Of a stretch of DNA of 5,759 bases, positions 1 through 4,571 are shown piece after piece; position 1 is the stretch's first letter, and each line of letters opens with the position of its first letter. Made by a program: the position numbers and the translations under genes. The notes under the pieces were generated by a model, which was not told the DNA's origin, ran no database searches, and was given only the letters and a program-made list of their open reading frames with translations. This DNA comes from JAGMDK01 sp023128695 (lineage in GTDB: Bacteria; Planctomycetota; Phycisphaerae; UBA1845; Fen-1342), in the NCBI GenBank assembly GCA_030628805.1, contig DAOVQG010000301.1:1-5759 (forward strand), given 5' to 3'.

Positions 1-200
1 ACATAGTGCTTGCCGTAGCACACCGAGCACGCCTCCAGGCCGTCCGGCGCGGGCTCGTTGCAGATTGGACAAGAGATTTTTTCTTGCCCCTCGTCGAGGT
101 GAGATTGGAGATCGGACAGACGCTGTCGGATGCGATCGGTCTCGACGAACTGTTTGTCGATATCTTTGCCTATGGCCGCGATCTCGTCTCGTGGATTCAT
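1..200 (-). CDS. Partial small protein: N-terminal helix plus C-terminal four-cysteine zinc ribbon (3' end outside window)
   Basis: The first 66 codons are visible; the gene runs off the left edge without a stop. Residues 5-41 are highly charged and look helical or coiled-coil. They are followed by CPIC at 44-47 and CSVC at 58-61, a CxxC-N10-CxxC arrangement typical of a small zinc ribbon. The ATG at 198-200 overlaps the TGA of the RecT-like gene (197-199) as ATGA, which implies translational coupling, and AAGGA lies about 7 nt upstream inside the end of that gene. It is therefore the last visible member of the leftward recombination operon. I do not recognise the family and can name no function. 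Zinc binding is inferred from cysteine spacing alone. Confidence 0.75.
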   Translation of the reverse strand, partial: MNPRDEIAAIGKDIDKQFVETDRIRQRLSDLQSHLDEGQEKISCPICNEPAPDGLEACSVCYGKHY

Positions 201-1156
201 TGCGCATCCTTGATTGCGATCAACACATCGATCATGTGTGCCGCTTCGGCGGGAGTGATTTTGTCAAGATCAATTCCGGCCTCGTTGCACGCGGCATCGA
301 GCGTCTGCGCTGAATTTTTGCCCCACAAATCCGCGGCCATGTCGGACAGCTCTTGTTTCGGATCGATGGGCTCGGCGTCGGGATTTTCCGGTGTCGGCAT
401 CGGTGTCGCCTTGCCCGATTTACCCTGTGATTTCGCGGGTTTGCTTTTCGCGTCAGTGTCGGTGCTCGATGGCTTCGGCGGCGCAGCCTCGGTCTTGCCG
501 TTCTCCGTCGCATCGGCTTGGAGCCTGGCTGTCAGGGCGTCCATCGGCGCGGGGGCGGTCGGCTCACTGCGACCCGTAACGACGGCCATGCCGACATCAT
601 GCACTTCCTCGACCGTCTGCATACCGAGGCTCATCTCCGGGGCGTAGACGCGCGTCCAGAAGGCGGCGGCGCGGTAGTGGAGCATCAATTCCGGCATCGT
701 TTGCCACTTCGATCCTTTTTTCTGGTACCAGCCCTCGGCCTTGGCGAGCGCGATATTGACCAGCGGGCCAACGCACTCCTCCCCGCTCTCGCGATCCTGA
801 GCGTATGCCCGGCAGCCCCATGCGTCGGAATTTTCCGCGCCCTCGAAACGGAATCTCAACGGCGTGAATCGCCCGGAGCTGTTGACCGTCGCGATCAAAA
901 AAGCGGCGCTGAATCCGGGACGGCCATGTATCACGTGCATGCTCTGCATGGTGGCAAAAATGCTTGCACCGATCCGGTTGGCGATCTCCATTGCTATCAG
1001 GCAGTTGGGGACGTTGCCCTGGTACTGGGTCGGGACAAGCGAACTTGCCGCAAGAGCTTTGGCCGCGCGTTGCGCCAACTCAAATCCGGCAGTGCTCGAA
1101 AACGTGCTGGGCGTTATCGCGGTCTCGGGGGCTTTTTCGATTTTGTTGTCAGTCAT
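197..1156 (-). CDS. recT: RecT-like single-strand DNA annealing protein (phage recombinase)
   Basis: The 319-aa product is probably an annealing protein that coats single-stranded DNA and pairs complementary strands, working with the 5'-3' exonuclease encoded just upstream. Residues 25-185 match the RecT variant I recall from phages of Proteobacteria: a helix with AKALAASSLVP (33-42), then CLIAMEIANRIGAS (52-65), MQSMHVIHGRP (70-80), KAEGWY (139-144), GSKWQTMPELML (148-159), YRAAAFW (161-167), YAPE (171-174) and LGMQT (177-181). A disordered Pro/Thr/Lys-rich linker (about 195-262) leads to a separate C-terminal helical segment (266-319). GAGGAG lies upstream of the ATG. Length is slightly above E. 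coli RecT (about 270 aa), owing to linker and tail. The family is assigned from memory of conserved motifs; a divergent annealing family (Bet/ERF) is less likely. The symbol denotes homology, not proven function. Confidence 0.85.
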   Translation of the reverse strand: MTDNKIEKAPETAITPSTFSSTAGFELAQRAAKALAASSLVPTQYQGNVPNCLIAMEIANRIGASIFATMQSMHVIHGRPGFSAAFLIATVNSSGRFTPLRFRFEGAENSDAWGCRAYAQDRESGEECVGPLVNIALAKAEGWYQKKGSKWQTMPELMLHYRAAAFWTRVYAPEMSLGMQTVEEVHDVGMAVVTGRSEPTAPAPMDALTARLQADATENGKTEAAPPKPSSTDTDAKSKPAKSQGKSGKATPMPTPENPDAEPIDPKQELSDMAADLWGKNSAQTLDAACNEAGIDLDKITPAEAAHMIDVLIAIKDAQ

Positions 1157-1187
1157 TTTTTTGTCTCTCTCCTCTCGATAGGTCAGG

Positions 1188-1244
1188 CGCCGCCGCCGGC
1201 TGAGATGACGCAGGGAGGGGGACCCGGCGTGCCCGGCGGCGGCG
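1188..1244 (-). repeat. Perfect 12-bp inverted repeat in the exonuclease-recT gap
   Basis: CGCCGCCGCCGG at 1188-1199 and its exact reverse complement at 1233-1244 flank a 33-nt loop. This fills most of the 94-nt gap between the exonuclease stop (1251-1253) and the RecT start (1156). In the leftward mRNA the stem ends about 31 nt upstream of the recT ATG and just before its ribosome-binding site. No run of U follows, so it is not a standard terminator. It may stabilise or process the message or set the relative expression of the two recombination proteins; that role is inference. Confidence 0.6.
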
Positions 1245-1250
1245 ATCCTG

Positions 1251-2159
1251 TCACATGTTTTTCAGCCGCGTCCGTCGCAGCAAATGCCGCGTTGACTCTG
1301 CCCGTGTATGCGCCTTGACCACTGACGTCGACCGGACAAGCAACGTCCCGTCTCCGAGGTCGCCGAATGTGGCGCTCCCGATCTCCGCCCGGATCTTGGC
1401 CTCGCACTCTTTTTTTACGACCTCGGCCTCCCGGCCGGCCGCTTTCGCGACATCCCATTTGTCGGCCACGTCGAGCATGGCGGGGTCCAGTGTGACCGTC
1501 TCGCCCGTCTCCGCGCTGTACAGGCGCTTGACCGCATCCAGGCAGCGAGGGCCTGTGGGCGGCGGCGGGTCCCGCCGTTGTACGCGCTCCCAGAATTCCG
1601 CCAACACGGGAAGGGCCGCGGCGATAAAGCCGTCGTCGCGAGGGAGGTCTACCCAGGCCAGTTGATAGCCGGGGAACATCCCCGCCAGGGAGCCCCACGC
1701 GGCCCCTGAGCACGCCATCTGCGCCTGGACCTGTATCTGATACATGAGCGGCGGGTCCTCGCTCCACTCGTTTGCCGAGATGTCGAAGCGGCTCACGTGT
1801 TTGAGCTCGAGGGGGGCGGGGCCGTCGGGGCCGGGGCACTCCTCAGACGCCTCCGTCTCCCTGTCGAGCGTCGCTCCGAGGTAGGGGATCTCCGGGTGTA
1901 CAGTGATCGTGGTCGCTCCGAGATCGCGCACTGTCCGGCCGGTTTTCGCCGCGTACATCTGGGCGATCGCGCCCTCCACGTCTCGCCCGAAGCGGAGCCA
2001 GTCGTTGTCAGCGAGGGCGATGTTGTCGGTCGTCTTGGCCTCGTAGACTGCCAGGGCGCTGTCCCTGCCCACTCCGAGGATATTCGCCCACTCGGATGCC
2101 TGGATGCTTTCGCGGCGTTTGGCGAGCCATTGCTCGCGTGTTAATGTCTCAGCTGTCAT
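1251..2159 (-). CDS. YqaJ / lambda-Exo-like viral recombinase nuclease
   Basis: The 302-aa product is a predicted PD-(D/E)xK exonuclease that would resect double-stranded DNA ends to supply single strands for the RecT-like protein. The N-terminus has the family's basic start RRESIQASEWANILGV (15-30), then Tyr-Glu-Ala-Lys-Thr (39-43). GRDVEGAIAQMYAAKTG (58-74) carries the conserved Glu62. GATLDR (95-100) supplies Asp99, LELK (117-120) supplies Glu118 and Lys120, and YQIQVQAQ (140-147) is the QxQ motif that closes the core. All expected catalytic residues are present. The C-terminal third is helical, with a charged segment (235-262). I chose the ATG at 2157-2159 because GGGAG lies 7 nt upstream and the homology begins there; an in-frame ATG at 2219 would add 20 unconserved residues. 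The start overlaps the preceding gene's stop by 11 nt. Confidence 0.88.
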   Translation of the reverse strand: MTAETLTREQWLAKRRESIQASEWANILGVGRDSALAVYEAKTTDNIALADNDWLRFGRDVEGAIAQMYAAKTGRTVRDLGATTITVHPEIPYLGATLDRETEASEECPGPDGPAPLELKHVSRFDISANEWSEDPPLMYQIQVQAQMACSGAAWGSLAGMFPGYQLAWVDLPRDDGFIAAALPVLAEFWERVQRRDPPPPTGPRCLDAVKRLYSAETGETVTLDPAMLDVADKWDVAKAAGREAEVVKKECEAKIRAEIGSATFGDLGDGTLLVRSTSVVKAHTRAESTRHLLRRTRLKNM

Positions 2160-2352
2160 AACACTCTCCCTTGCGCCCCTGGAAGGGCACCATCGCTGGT
2201 TGTGGGCGCGGCTCGGCATGCCGGACGATTTCGCCGCAGATCGCGCAGACCGATTGCCAGGTGCCGTATATCGTCGGGCTGTGCGGGTCCGGCTGCCAGG
2301 TCCAGCCCTCTAGCGTGTGGCCGTTCGGGCAGGTTTTTGATCGGTCGGTCAT
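2149..2352 (-). CDS. 67-aa zinc-ribbon-like protein upstream of the exonuclease
   Basis: A short protein with CPNGH at 8-12 and CAIC at 36-39 followed by His45. The pairs of Cys/His ligands are about 25 residues apart and probably bind one zinc ion. The middle is rich in Trp, Pro and Tyr (about 17-32) and the C-terminus is basic and Pro-rich. TTGGAGG lies 8-10 nt before the ATG. Its TAG overlaps the exonuclease start by 11 nt, so the two are very likely translationally coupled and in one transcript. It could be a nucleic-acid-binding or protein-contact module accompanying the recombination genes, but I do not recognise the family and propose no reaction. Confidence 0.75.
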   Translation of the reverse strand: MTDRSKTCPNGHTLEGWTWQPDPHSPTIYGTWQSVCAICGEIVRHAEPRPQPAMVPFQGRKGECYDS

Positions 2353-2375
2353 CGTGTCAATCCTCCAAGATCACC

Positions 2376-2414
2376 CGGCGGGAGGGCGGCTCCGCCGGAT
2401 TTTGCCCGCCGCCC
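2376..2414 (-). repeat. Two mutually exclusive 7-bp inverted repeats in the 72-nt gap
   Basis: CGGCGGG (2376-2382) pairs perfectly with CCCGCCG (2405-2411), and GGGCGGC (2384-2390) pairs perfectly with GCCGCCC (2408-2414). The right arms overlap, so only one stem can form at a time. The element lies between the stop of the acidic-protein gene (2425-2427) and the ribosome-binding site of the 67-aa gene. No U tract follows. The sequence is extremely GC-rich, which makes overlapping pairings easier by chance, so a regulatory switch is only a possibility. Confidence 0.35.
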
Positions 2415-2424
2415 CGGGGTCGTG

Positions 2425-2679
2425 TTACGCGATCTCGATATGTGGCCAGTAGCCGCCGCTGTCGCCGTCCGGGCACGCGCCGCGCTCGATGTCGTCGCCG
2501 GTACCATTTTCGTACTGGCTCACCTCTACGGGATCTGCGCCGTCCTCTGCCTGGCACTCGGCCTGGCGCTCGGCCATCTCCAGACATGCGACCTCCGCAT
2601 CGTCGAGATCGGTGTACTCCTCATAACTGTCTCTGGGCTCTCCGCCTACGCCTACCAGGTATGTTGTGTTGTCGTCCAT
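2425..2679 (-). CDS. Small strongly acidic protein of unknown function (84 aa, or 97 aa from an upstream start)
   Basis: The product is rich in Asp and Glu almost throughout, with acidic runs around residues 17-30 and 44-66, three cysteines and no membrane segment or signal peptide. Acidic phage early proteins are sometimes DNA mimics or inhibitors, but nothing here identifies a target, so function is unknown. I chose the ATG at 2677-2679 because GGGAGG lies 5 nt upstream. A second in-frame ATG at 2716-2718, preceded by GGGGAG at equal spacing, gives a 97-aa form; both starts are plausible. It is the second visible gene of the leftward operon, 49-88 nt after the first and 72 nt before the zinc-ribbon gene. 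Confidence 0.7.
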   Translation of the reverse strand: MDDNTTYLVGVGGEPRDSYEEYTDLDDAEVACLEMAERQAECQAEDGADPVEVSQYENGTGDDIERGACPDGDSGGYWPHIEIA

Positions 2680-2767
2680 CTCGCCCTCCCTCTCTGGGCT
2701 CGCGCCCGTTTGCGTCATCTCGGCTCCCCAGCTTTGAGCGTGATCGCCGCCGGGGAGAAAAAATCAA

Positions 2768-3127
2768 TCAGCCGAGCCCGCCGCCCGCGCATCCGGCATC
2801 GTCGTCCATCTCGGACGGCTGCGGACGGGCCTGGCGAGCCAGGCGATTGCGATTCCAGGCTGAATTTTCAATGGCGTCATGCTCGCGATTTGCGAGCCCG
2901 TTGACGGCCTCGCCGAGCACCCTGTCGGCGTCGGCGGAAAACACGGTATAGATTCCGTTGCCATCGTATCTTGCGCCCGTCGCCTCGACAGCGGCTAGGA
3001 TGATCGCGTCCGTCTGAGCGCCGCCGCATCCCGCGCGGGTACAGGCGTCAATTTTCCATTCCGTTTTTGGCGGCTGAGCCGCTCGTATCGCTTTCCGTCT
3101 CGCTGTAATCTCCGCATATGTACTCAT
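2768..3127 (-). CDS. 119-aa protein of unknown function, first gene of the leftward operon
   Basis: A soluble protein with a basic N-terminal helix (8-18), two cysteines at 29 and 34, a compact central part with GARYDGNGIYTVFS (51-64), a helical ADADRVLGEAVNGLANREHDAIEN stretch (about 65-88, written here only as its character: mixed charged helix), an Arg/Asn-rich segment (92-102) and a Gly-rich tail with Asp108-110. I do not recognise the family. The ATG at 3125-3127 has an excellent GGGAGG 6 nt upstream. An in-frame ATG at 3155-3157 with a weaker AGGGGTG would add ten residues. As the first gene after the control region it probably begins the leftward early transcript. Confidence 0.75.
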   Translation of the reverse strand: MSTYAEITARRKAIRAAQPPKTEWKIDACTRAGCGGAQTDAIILAAVEATGARYDGNGIYTVFSADADRVLGEAVNGLANREHDAIENSAWNRNRLARQARPQPSEMDDDAGCAGGGLG

Positions 3128-3191
3128 TTTTTCCTCCCTGTTTGTTGTGTGCGTCATCTCACCCCTATGCTAATGCAACGGCTGTGCCAAC

Positions 3192-3207
3192 TGTCCGCCG
3201 GCGGACA
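3192..3207. promoter_or_regulatory. Perfect 16-bp palindrome, candidate operator for the leftward operon
   Basis: TGTCCGCCGGCGGACA is its own reverse complement. It lies 65-80 bp upstream of the first leftward start (3127) and directly abuts TTGGCA on the minus strand (3185-3190), a 5/6 match to a -35 hexamer that lacks a good -10. A dimeric repressor bound here would block such a promoter. The binding protein is unknown. Confidence 0.5.
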
Positions 3208-3222
3208 AAAACCGCTAACTGT

Positions 3223-3362
3223 GCGGAATCATTGACACGGAGAGATAGAAACATTTCGGGTGCCGAACTTTCCGAACTGCACATGCGCAGTACACTTCGC
3301 AGTCCGCGCACGGAACAGTTTTTAACCCCGCGGAATCACACGGTTTCGGGGTGCGTAACTTT
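3223..3362 (+). repeat. Degenerate direct repeat, about 100 bp apart
   Basis: Unit 1 (3223-3271) has GCGGAATCA, then CACGG, then TTTCGGGTGCCGAACTTT. Unit 2 (3330-3362) has GCGGAATCA, CACGG, then TTTCGGGGTGCGTAACTTT in the same order, with shorter spacers. Unit 1 also contains CCGAACT twice, nine bases apart (3263-3269 and 3272-3278). The end of unit 2 runs into the first operator-like dyad (3353-3368), so unit 1 may be a decayed copy of the same regulatory module. Confidence 0.45.
3277..3290. repeat. 14-bp near-palindrome
   Basis: CTGCACATGCGCAG is a palindrome with a single mismatched pair (A against C). It sits between the two direct-repeat units in the control region. It may be a protein-binding site; there is no further support. 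Confidence 0.3.
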
Positions 3363-3436
3363 TTGCGCGGCGGGTGTAACCGAAAAAGCGCAATGATTAC
3401 GCGGGTTGCAACGGGCGGGTGCGCAAGCTCTTACGC
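3353..3436. promoter_or_regulatory. Array of three operator-like dyads (GCGYAA-N3/4-TTRCGC)
   Basis: Site 1 is 3353-3368 (GCGTAA-CTTT-TTGCGC), site 2 is 3388-3402 (GCGCAA-TGA-TTACGC) and site 3 is 3421-3436 (GCGCAA-GCTC-TTACGC). Every site joins one GCGTAA half to one inverted GCGCAA half; sites 2 and 3 are in the opposite orientation to site 1. Centres are about 34 bp apart (near 3360.5, 3395 and 3428.5). Two half-types per site and three sites in a divergent phage intergenic region resemble the tripartite operators of lambdoid repressors. The cognate protein is not evident; the 72-aa protein at 3745 is a candidate only by position. Confidence 0.65.
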
Positions 3437-3459
3437 AGTCGCCGCTGAAGCCGTCGGCT

Positions 3460-3491
3460 AAAATAATGAACGCGCGTGATACAAAATAATG
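3460..3491 (+). repeat. AAAATAATG direct repeat in the AT-rich stretch after the dyads
   Basis: AAAATAATG occurs at 3460-3468 and 3483-3491, 23 bp apart, in the most AT-rich short stretch of the control region. The flanks form TGAAC...GTTCA (3467-3471 and 3491-3495). Such a stretch could hold promoter -10 elements or a melting site, but no -35 partner is recognisable at 16-18 bp. Confidence 0.3.
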
Positions 3492-3744
3492 TTCACGGGT
3501 GTGCACTCTGGCACGGCGGTTGCAATGGGTTCGGGGGGGAACCGGGCAACGCCGGACGTATTGAGTGCTGGCGGGCGGGGACGCGGATGGAATCGGACCT
3601 CCCATGCGTGTTCCCGCTGCCCGCTATTTTGGCCGACAACCGGCCCAGGTCGCCCCCTGTGCCGCGCGAATGGGTCCAGGCTCACGGGAGCACGGGTTGA
3701 CCCCGGCGGCGATTACAGGGCGGATTTAAGCGGACAGAGGAAAT

Positions 3745-3963
3745 ATGACAAAAACCATAATTGACATGGGCGGCGGCGATCGACTCTCTCGGGCCGTGTC
3801 CGCGTTTATCCGCGGCTGGATGGCGCGGGAGGTCGAGAGGATACCGCCCGACGCGCGGCCGATAGTCTGGCTGGCTGCGGCGATCGAGGCAAGTAGGGGC
3901 CGGGTGTACCGGCTCCTGGAAGCCTGCGGCATCACGCCGCCGAATCGAGTACCCTGGCGATAA
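3745..3963 (+). CDS. 72-aa possible helix-turn-helix protein, first gene of the rightward series
   Basis: The product is small and basic. Residues 41-63 (VWLAAAIEASRGRV, then YRLLEACGI) read like a Fis-type helix-turn-helix: a hydrophobic helix, a Gly turn, then a recognition-like helix ending in a Gly-Ile. That would suit a DNA-binding regulator, and its place directly beside the operator-like array favours this. The match is by eye and weak, so a non-regulatory role is possible. Helices at 12-31 precede it and the tail is Pro-rich. The ATG at 3745 has AGAGGAA about 5 nt upstream. The stop is followed at once by a small hairpin and then a terminator-like stem, so this gene may be transcribed largely on its own. 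Confidence 0.7.
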   Translation: MTKTIIDMGGGDRLSRAVSAFIRGWMAREVERIPPDARPIVWLAAAIEASRGRVYRLLEACGITPPNRVPWR

Positions 3964-3964
3964 C

Positions 3965-3978
3965 CCGCAATAATGCGG
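3965..3978 (+). other. Small hairpin directly after the stop codon
   Basis: CCGCA and TGCGG form a perfect 5-bp stem around ATAA, two bases after the TAA of the 72-aa gene and five bases before the terminator stem. There is no U tract of its own. It may protect the 3' end or belong to the attenuator structure. Confidence 0.4.
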
Positions 3979-3983
3979 CGCGA

Positions 3984-4043
3984 CCGCCCGGTCCGGGGAG
4001 TAGACAGTGGCTCGTCCAAGTGACCGGGCCGGGCGGTTTTTTT
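3984..4043 (+). terminator. Rho-independent terminator or attenuator with seven-T tract
   Basis: CCGCCCGGTCC (3984-3994) pairs over 11 bp, with one G-U, with GGGCCGGGCGG (4026-4036), followed at once by seven T (4037-4043). The 31-nt loop is long for a plain terminator. The left arm can instead close a local hairpin, CCCG-GTC-CGGG (3987-3997), which would break the terminator. The next ribosome-binding site starts one base after the T tract, so transcripts of downstream genes made from upstream must pass it. Confidence 0.75.
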
Positions 4044-4059
4044 GAGGGAGAAAAGAAAA

Positions 4060-4224
4060 TTGCAAAAGATTTACAAAATCTATCAGTGTGTCGAGTGCGG
4101 CTATACCGAGCAATACGGGCGGTGGTTCATGAGCACAAATCGCCGCTGCCCCGAGTGCGGCGGCGCGATGCTGACGCTGGCGGAGATGGACCAGGAGGAT
4201 CGCGACAATGCCGGAACTGACTGA
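4060..4224 (+). CDS. 54-aa zinc-ribbon microprotein, TTG start
   Basis: CVEC at 10-13 and CPEC at 30-33 form a classical four-cysteine zinc ribbon with Tyr/Trp-rich loops between (15-22), followed by an acidic tail ending in the EDRDNA motif (46-51). Function unknown; rubredoxin-like folds of this size bind zinc or contact nucleic acids or proteins. No ATG fits: the first in-frame ATG lies inside the ribbon. The TTG at 4060-4062 is preceded by GAGGGAG with about 9 nt spacing. An earlier in-frame TTG at 4042 overlaps the terminator T tract and lacks a ribosome-binding site. The end overlaps the next gene by 17 nt. A rare start directly behind a terminator suggests tightly limited expression. 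Confidence 0.75.
   Translation: MQKIYKIYQCVECGYTEQYGRWFMSTNRRCPECGGAMLTLAEMDQEDRDNAGTD
4193..4213 (+). repeat. Translation-start duplication, copy 1
   Basis: This 21-bp element holds AGGAGG, a 9-nt spacer, the start codon of the 58-aa gene and its second codon. Copy 2 at 4347-4367 differs at a single base (C against T at 4206/4360). In the reading frame of the upstream gene each copy encodes the end of the shared EDRDNA tail. Confidence 0.7.
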
Positions 4225-4384
4225 CTGCCCCTGGTGTGGCCGAGAATTTTCGCTGATCGAGGGCTACTGGTCAGAGAGATACGGTGGGATGGTTTGCCCA
4301 GTCTGCGAGGCAGATGACGAGGGAGTAATTTTCGACGATGATGAGGAGGAGGATCGCGATAATGCCGCACAAGACGCCGATTAG
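4208..4384 (+). CDS. 58-aa zinc-ribbon microprotein with acidic tail
   Basis: CPWC at 7-10 and CPVC at 30-33 give a four-cysteine ribbon with the same Cys spacing class as the 54-aa neighbour, followed by a strongly acidic stretch (35-49) and again an EDRDNA-type tail (48-53). AGGAGG lies 9 nt before the ATG, inside the end of the preceding gene, and its own end overlaps the next gene by 23 nt. This interlocked arrangement implies translational coupling. The similarity to its left neighbour in size, cysteine layout and tail suggests an old tandem duplication. No specific function is recognisable. Confidence 0.75.
   Translation: MPELTDCPWCGREFSLIEGYWSERYGGMVCPVCEADDEGVIFDDDEEEDRDNAAQDAD
4347..4367 (+). 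repeat. Translation-start duplication, copy 2
   Basis: Matches copy 1 (4193-4213) at 20 of 21 positions and occupies the same place relative to the next gene: Shine-Dalgarno, spacer, ATG and the Pro codon of the 67-aa gene. Confidence 0.7.
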
Positions 4385-4565
4385 TCATTTATCCTCTGGC
4401 GCCCGCCGAGCTCTGGCAGGCGCCCGGGTGTGCCACCTGTGCGGCAAACCAGCGTGCGAGCGCATGCGGCGGCTCTGGTGGTGTCACAAGTGCCTGATAG
4501 CCGACGGCGGAGACAGCCCGCCGGAATTGCAGACCCGGACGAAATCGTCGCTGGCGGGGGAGTGA
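4362..4565 (+). CDS. 67-aa cysteine-rich zinc-finger-like protein, basic
   Basis: Unlike its two acidic neighbours this one is basic. It has CHLC at 24-27, Cys32, and CHKC at 41-44 separated by an Arg-rich, Trp-Trp-containing loop (34-40). Four cysteines in two CxxC pairs can bind one zinc; Cys32 and His42 are spare ligands. The tail (50-67) looks disordered. The ATG at 4362 lies behind a perfect AGGAGG with 9-nt spacing. An in-frame ATG at 4338 has no ribosome-binding site and is less likely. It overlaps the preceding gene by 23 nt and ends six bases before the next start. Nucleic-acid binding is plausible from charge and cysteines but not shown. Confidence 0.75.
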   Translation: MPHKTPISHLSSGARRALAGARVCHLCGKPACERMRRLWWCHKCLIADGGDSPPELQTRTKSSLAGE

Positions 4566-4571
4566 GGGATC

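Larger units (their letters stand above)
3128..3744. other. Divergent intergenic control region without convincing genes
   Basis: About 600 bp separate the leftward operon from the rightward one. The left half is more AT-rich and packed with repeats: a perfect 16-bp palindrome, a degenerate direct repeat, a near-palindrome and three operator-like dyads, each listed separately. The right half (3492-3744) is very GC-rich with only short local hairpins: GGTTC/GAACC at 3528-3543 around six G, GGCCG/CGGCC at 3631-3645 and GCTC/GAGC at 3680-3691. I find no good sigma-70 promoter. The best fragments are TTGGCA (minus strand, 3185-3190) near the leftward start and TTGACC (3697-3702) ahead of the rightward start, both without a matching -10 at proper spacing. 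The layout is that of a phage immunity or early-switch region; a replication origin is an alternative. Confidence 0.6.

Noticed and set aside
518..1318. Long plus-strand open frame over recT
   Set aside because: Shadow of the recT reading frame, without a ribosome-binding site or recognisable motifs.
1183..1839. Long open frames on the minus and plus strands across the exonuclease gene
   Set aside because: Arg/Pro/Gly-rich shadow translations of a GC-rich gene; the overlapping exonuclease frame has clear catalytic motifs.
3232..3237. TTGACA on the plus strand as a promoter -35
   Set aside because: No -10-like hexamer at suitable spacing and no rightward gene for about 500 bp.
3569..3660. 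tRNA-like stretch on the minus strand (GGTCCGATTCC resembling a T arm, GGGGGCG able to pair with CGTCCCC)
   Set aside because: T-loop position 55 is C, the T stem has a mismatch, the acceptor pairing does not fall in register with the T arm, there is no proper anticodon or D arm, and no CCA at the required place. At most a decayed relic.
3697..3702. TTGACC as -35 of a promoter for the rightward operon
   Set aside because: No acceptable -10 at 16-18 bp; GATTTA lies more than 19 bp away and the match is poor.
3489..3764. A 91-codon rightward open frame starting in TAATG directly after a 7-codon minicistron (3466-3489)
   Set aside because: No Shine-Dalgarno before either start, Gly/Arg-rich composition typical of frames in GC-rich non-coding DNA, and it runs into the well-supported 72-aa gene.
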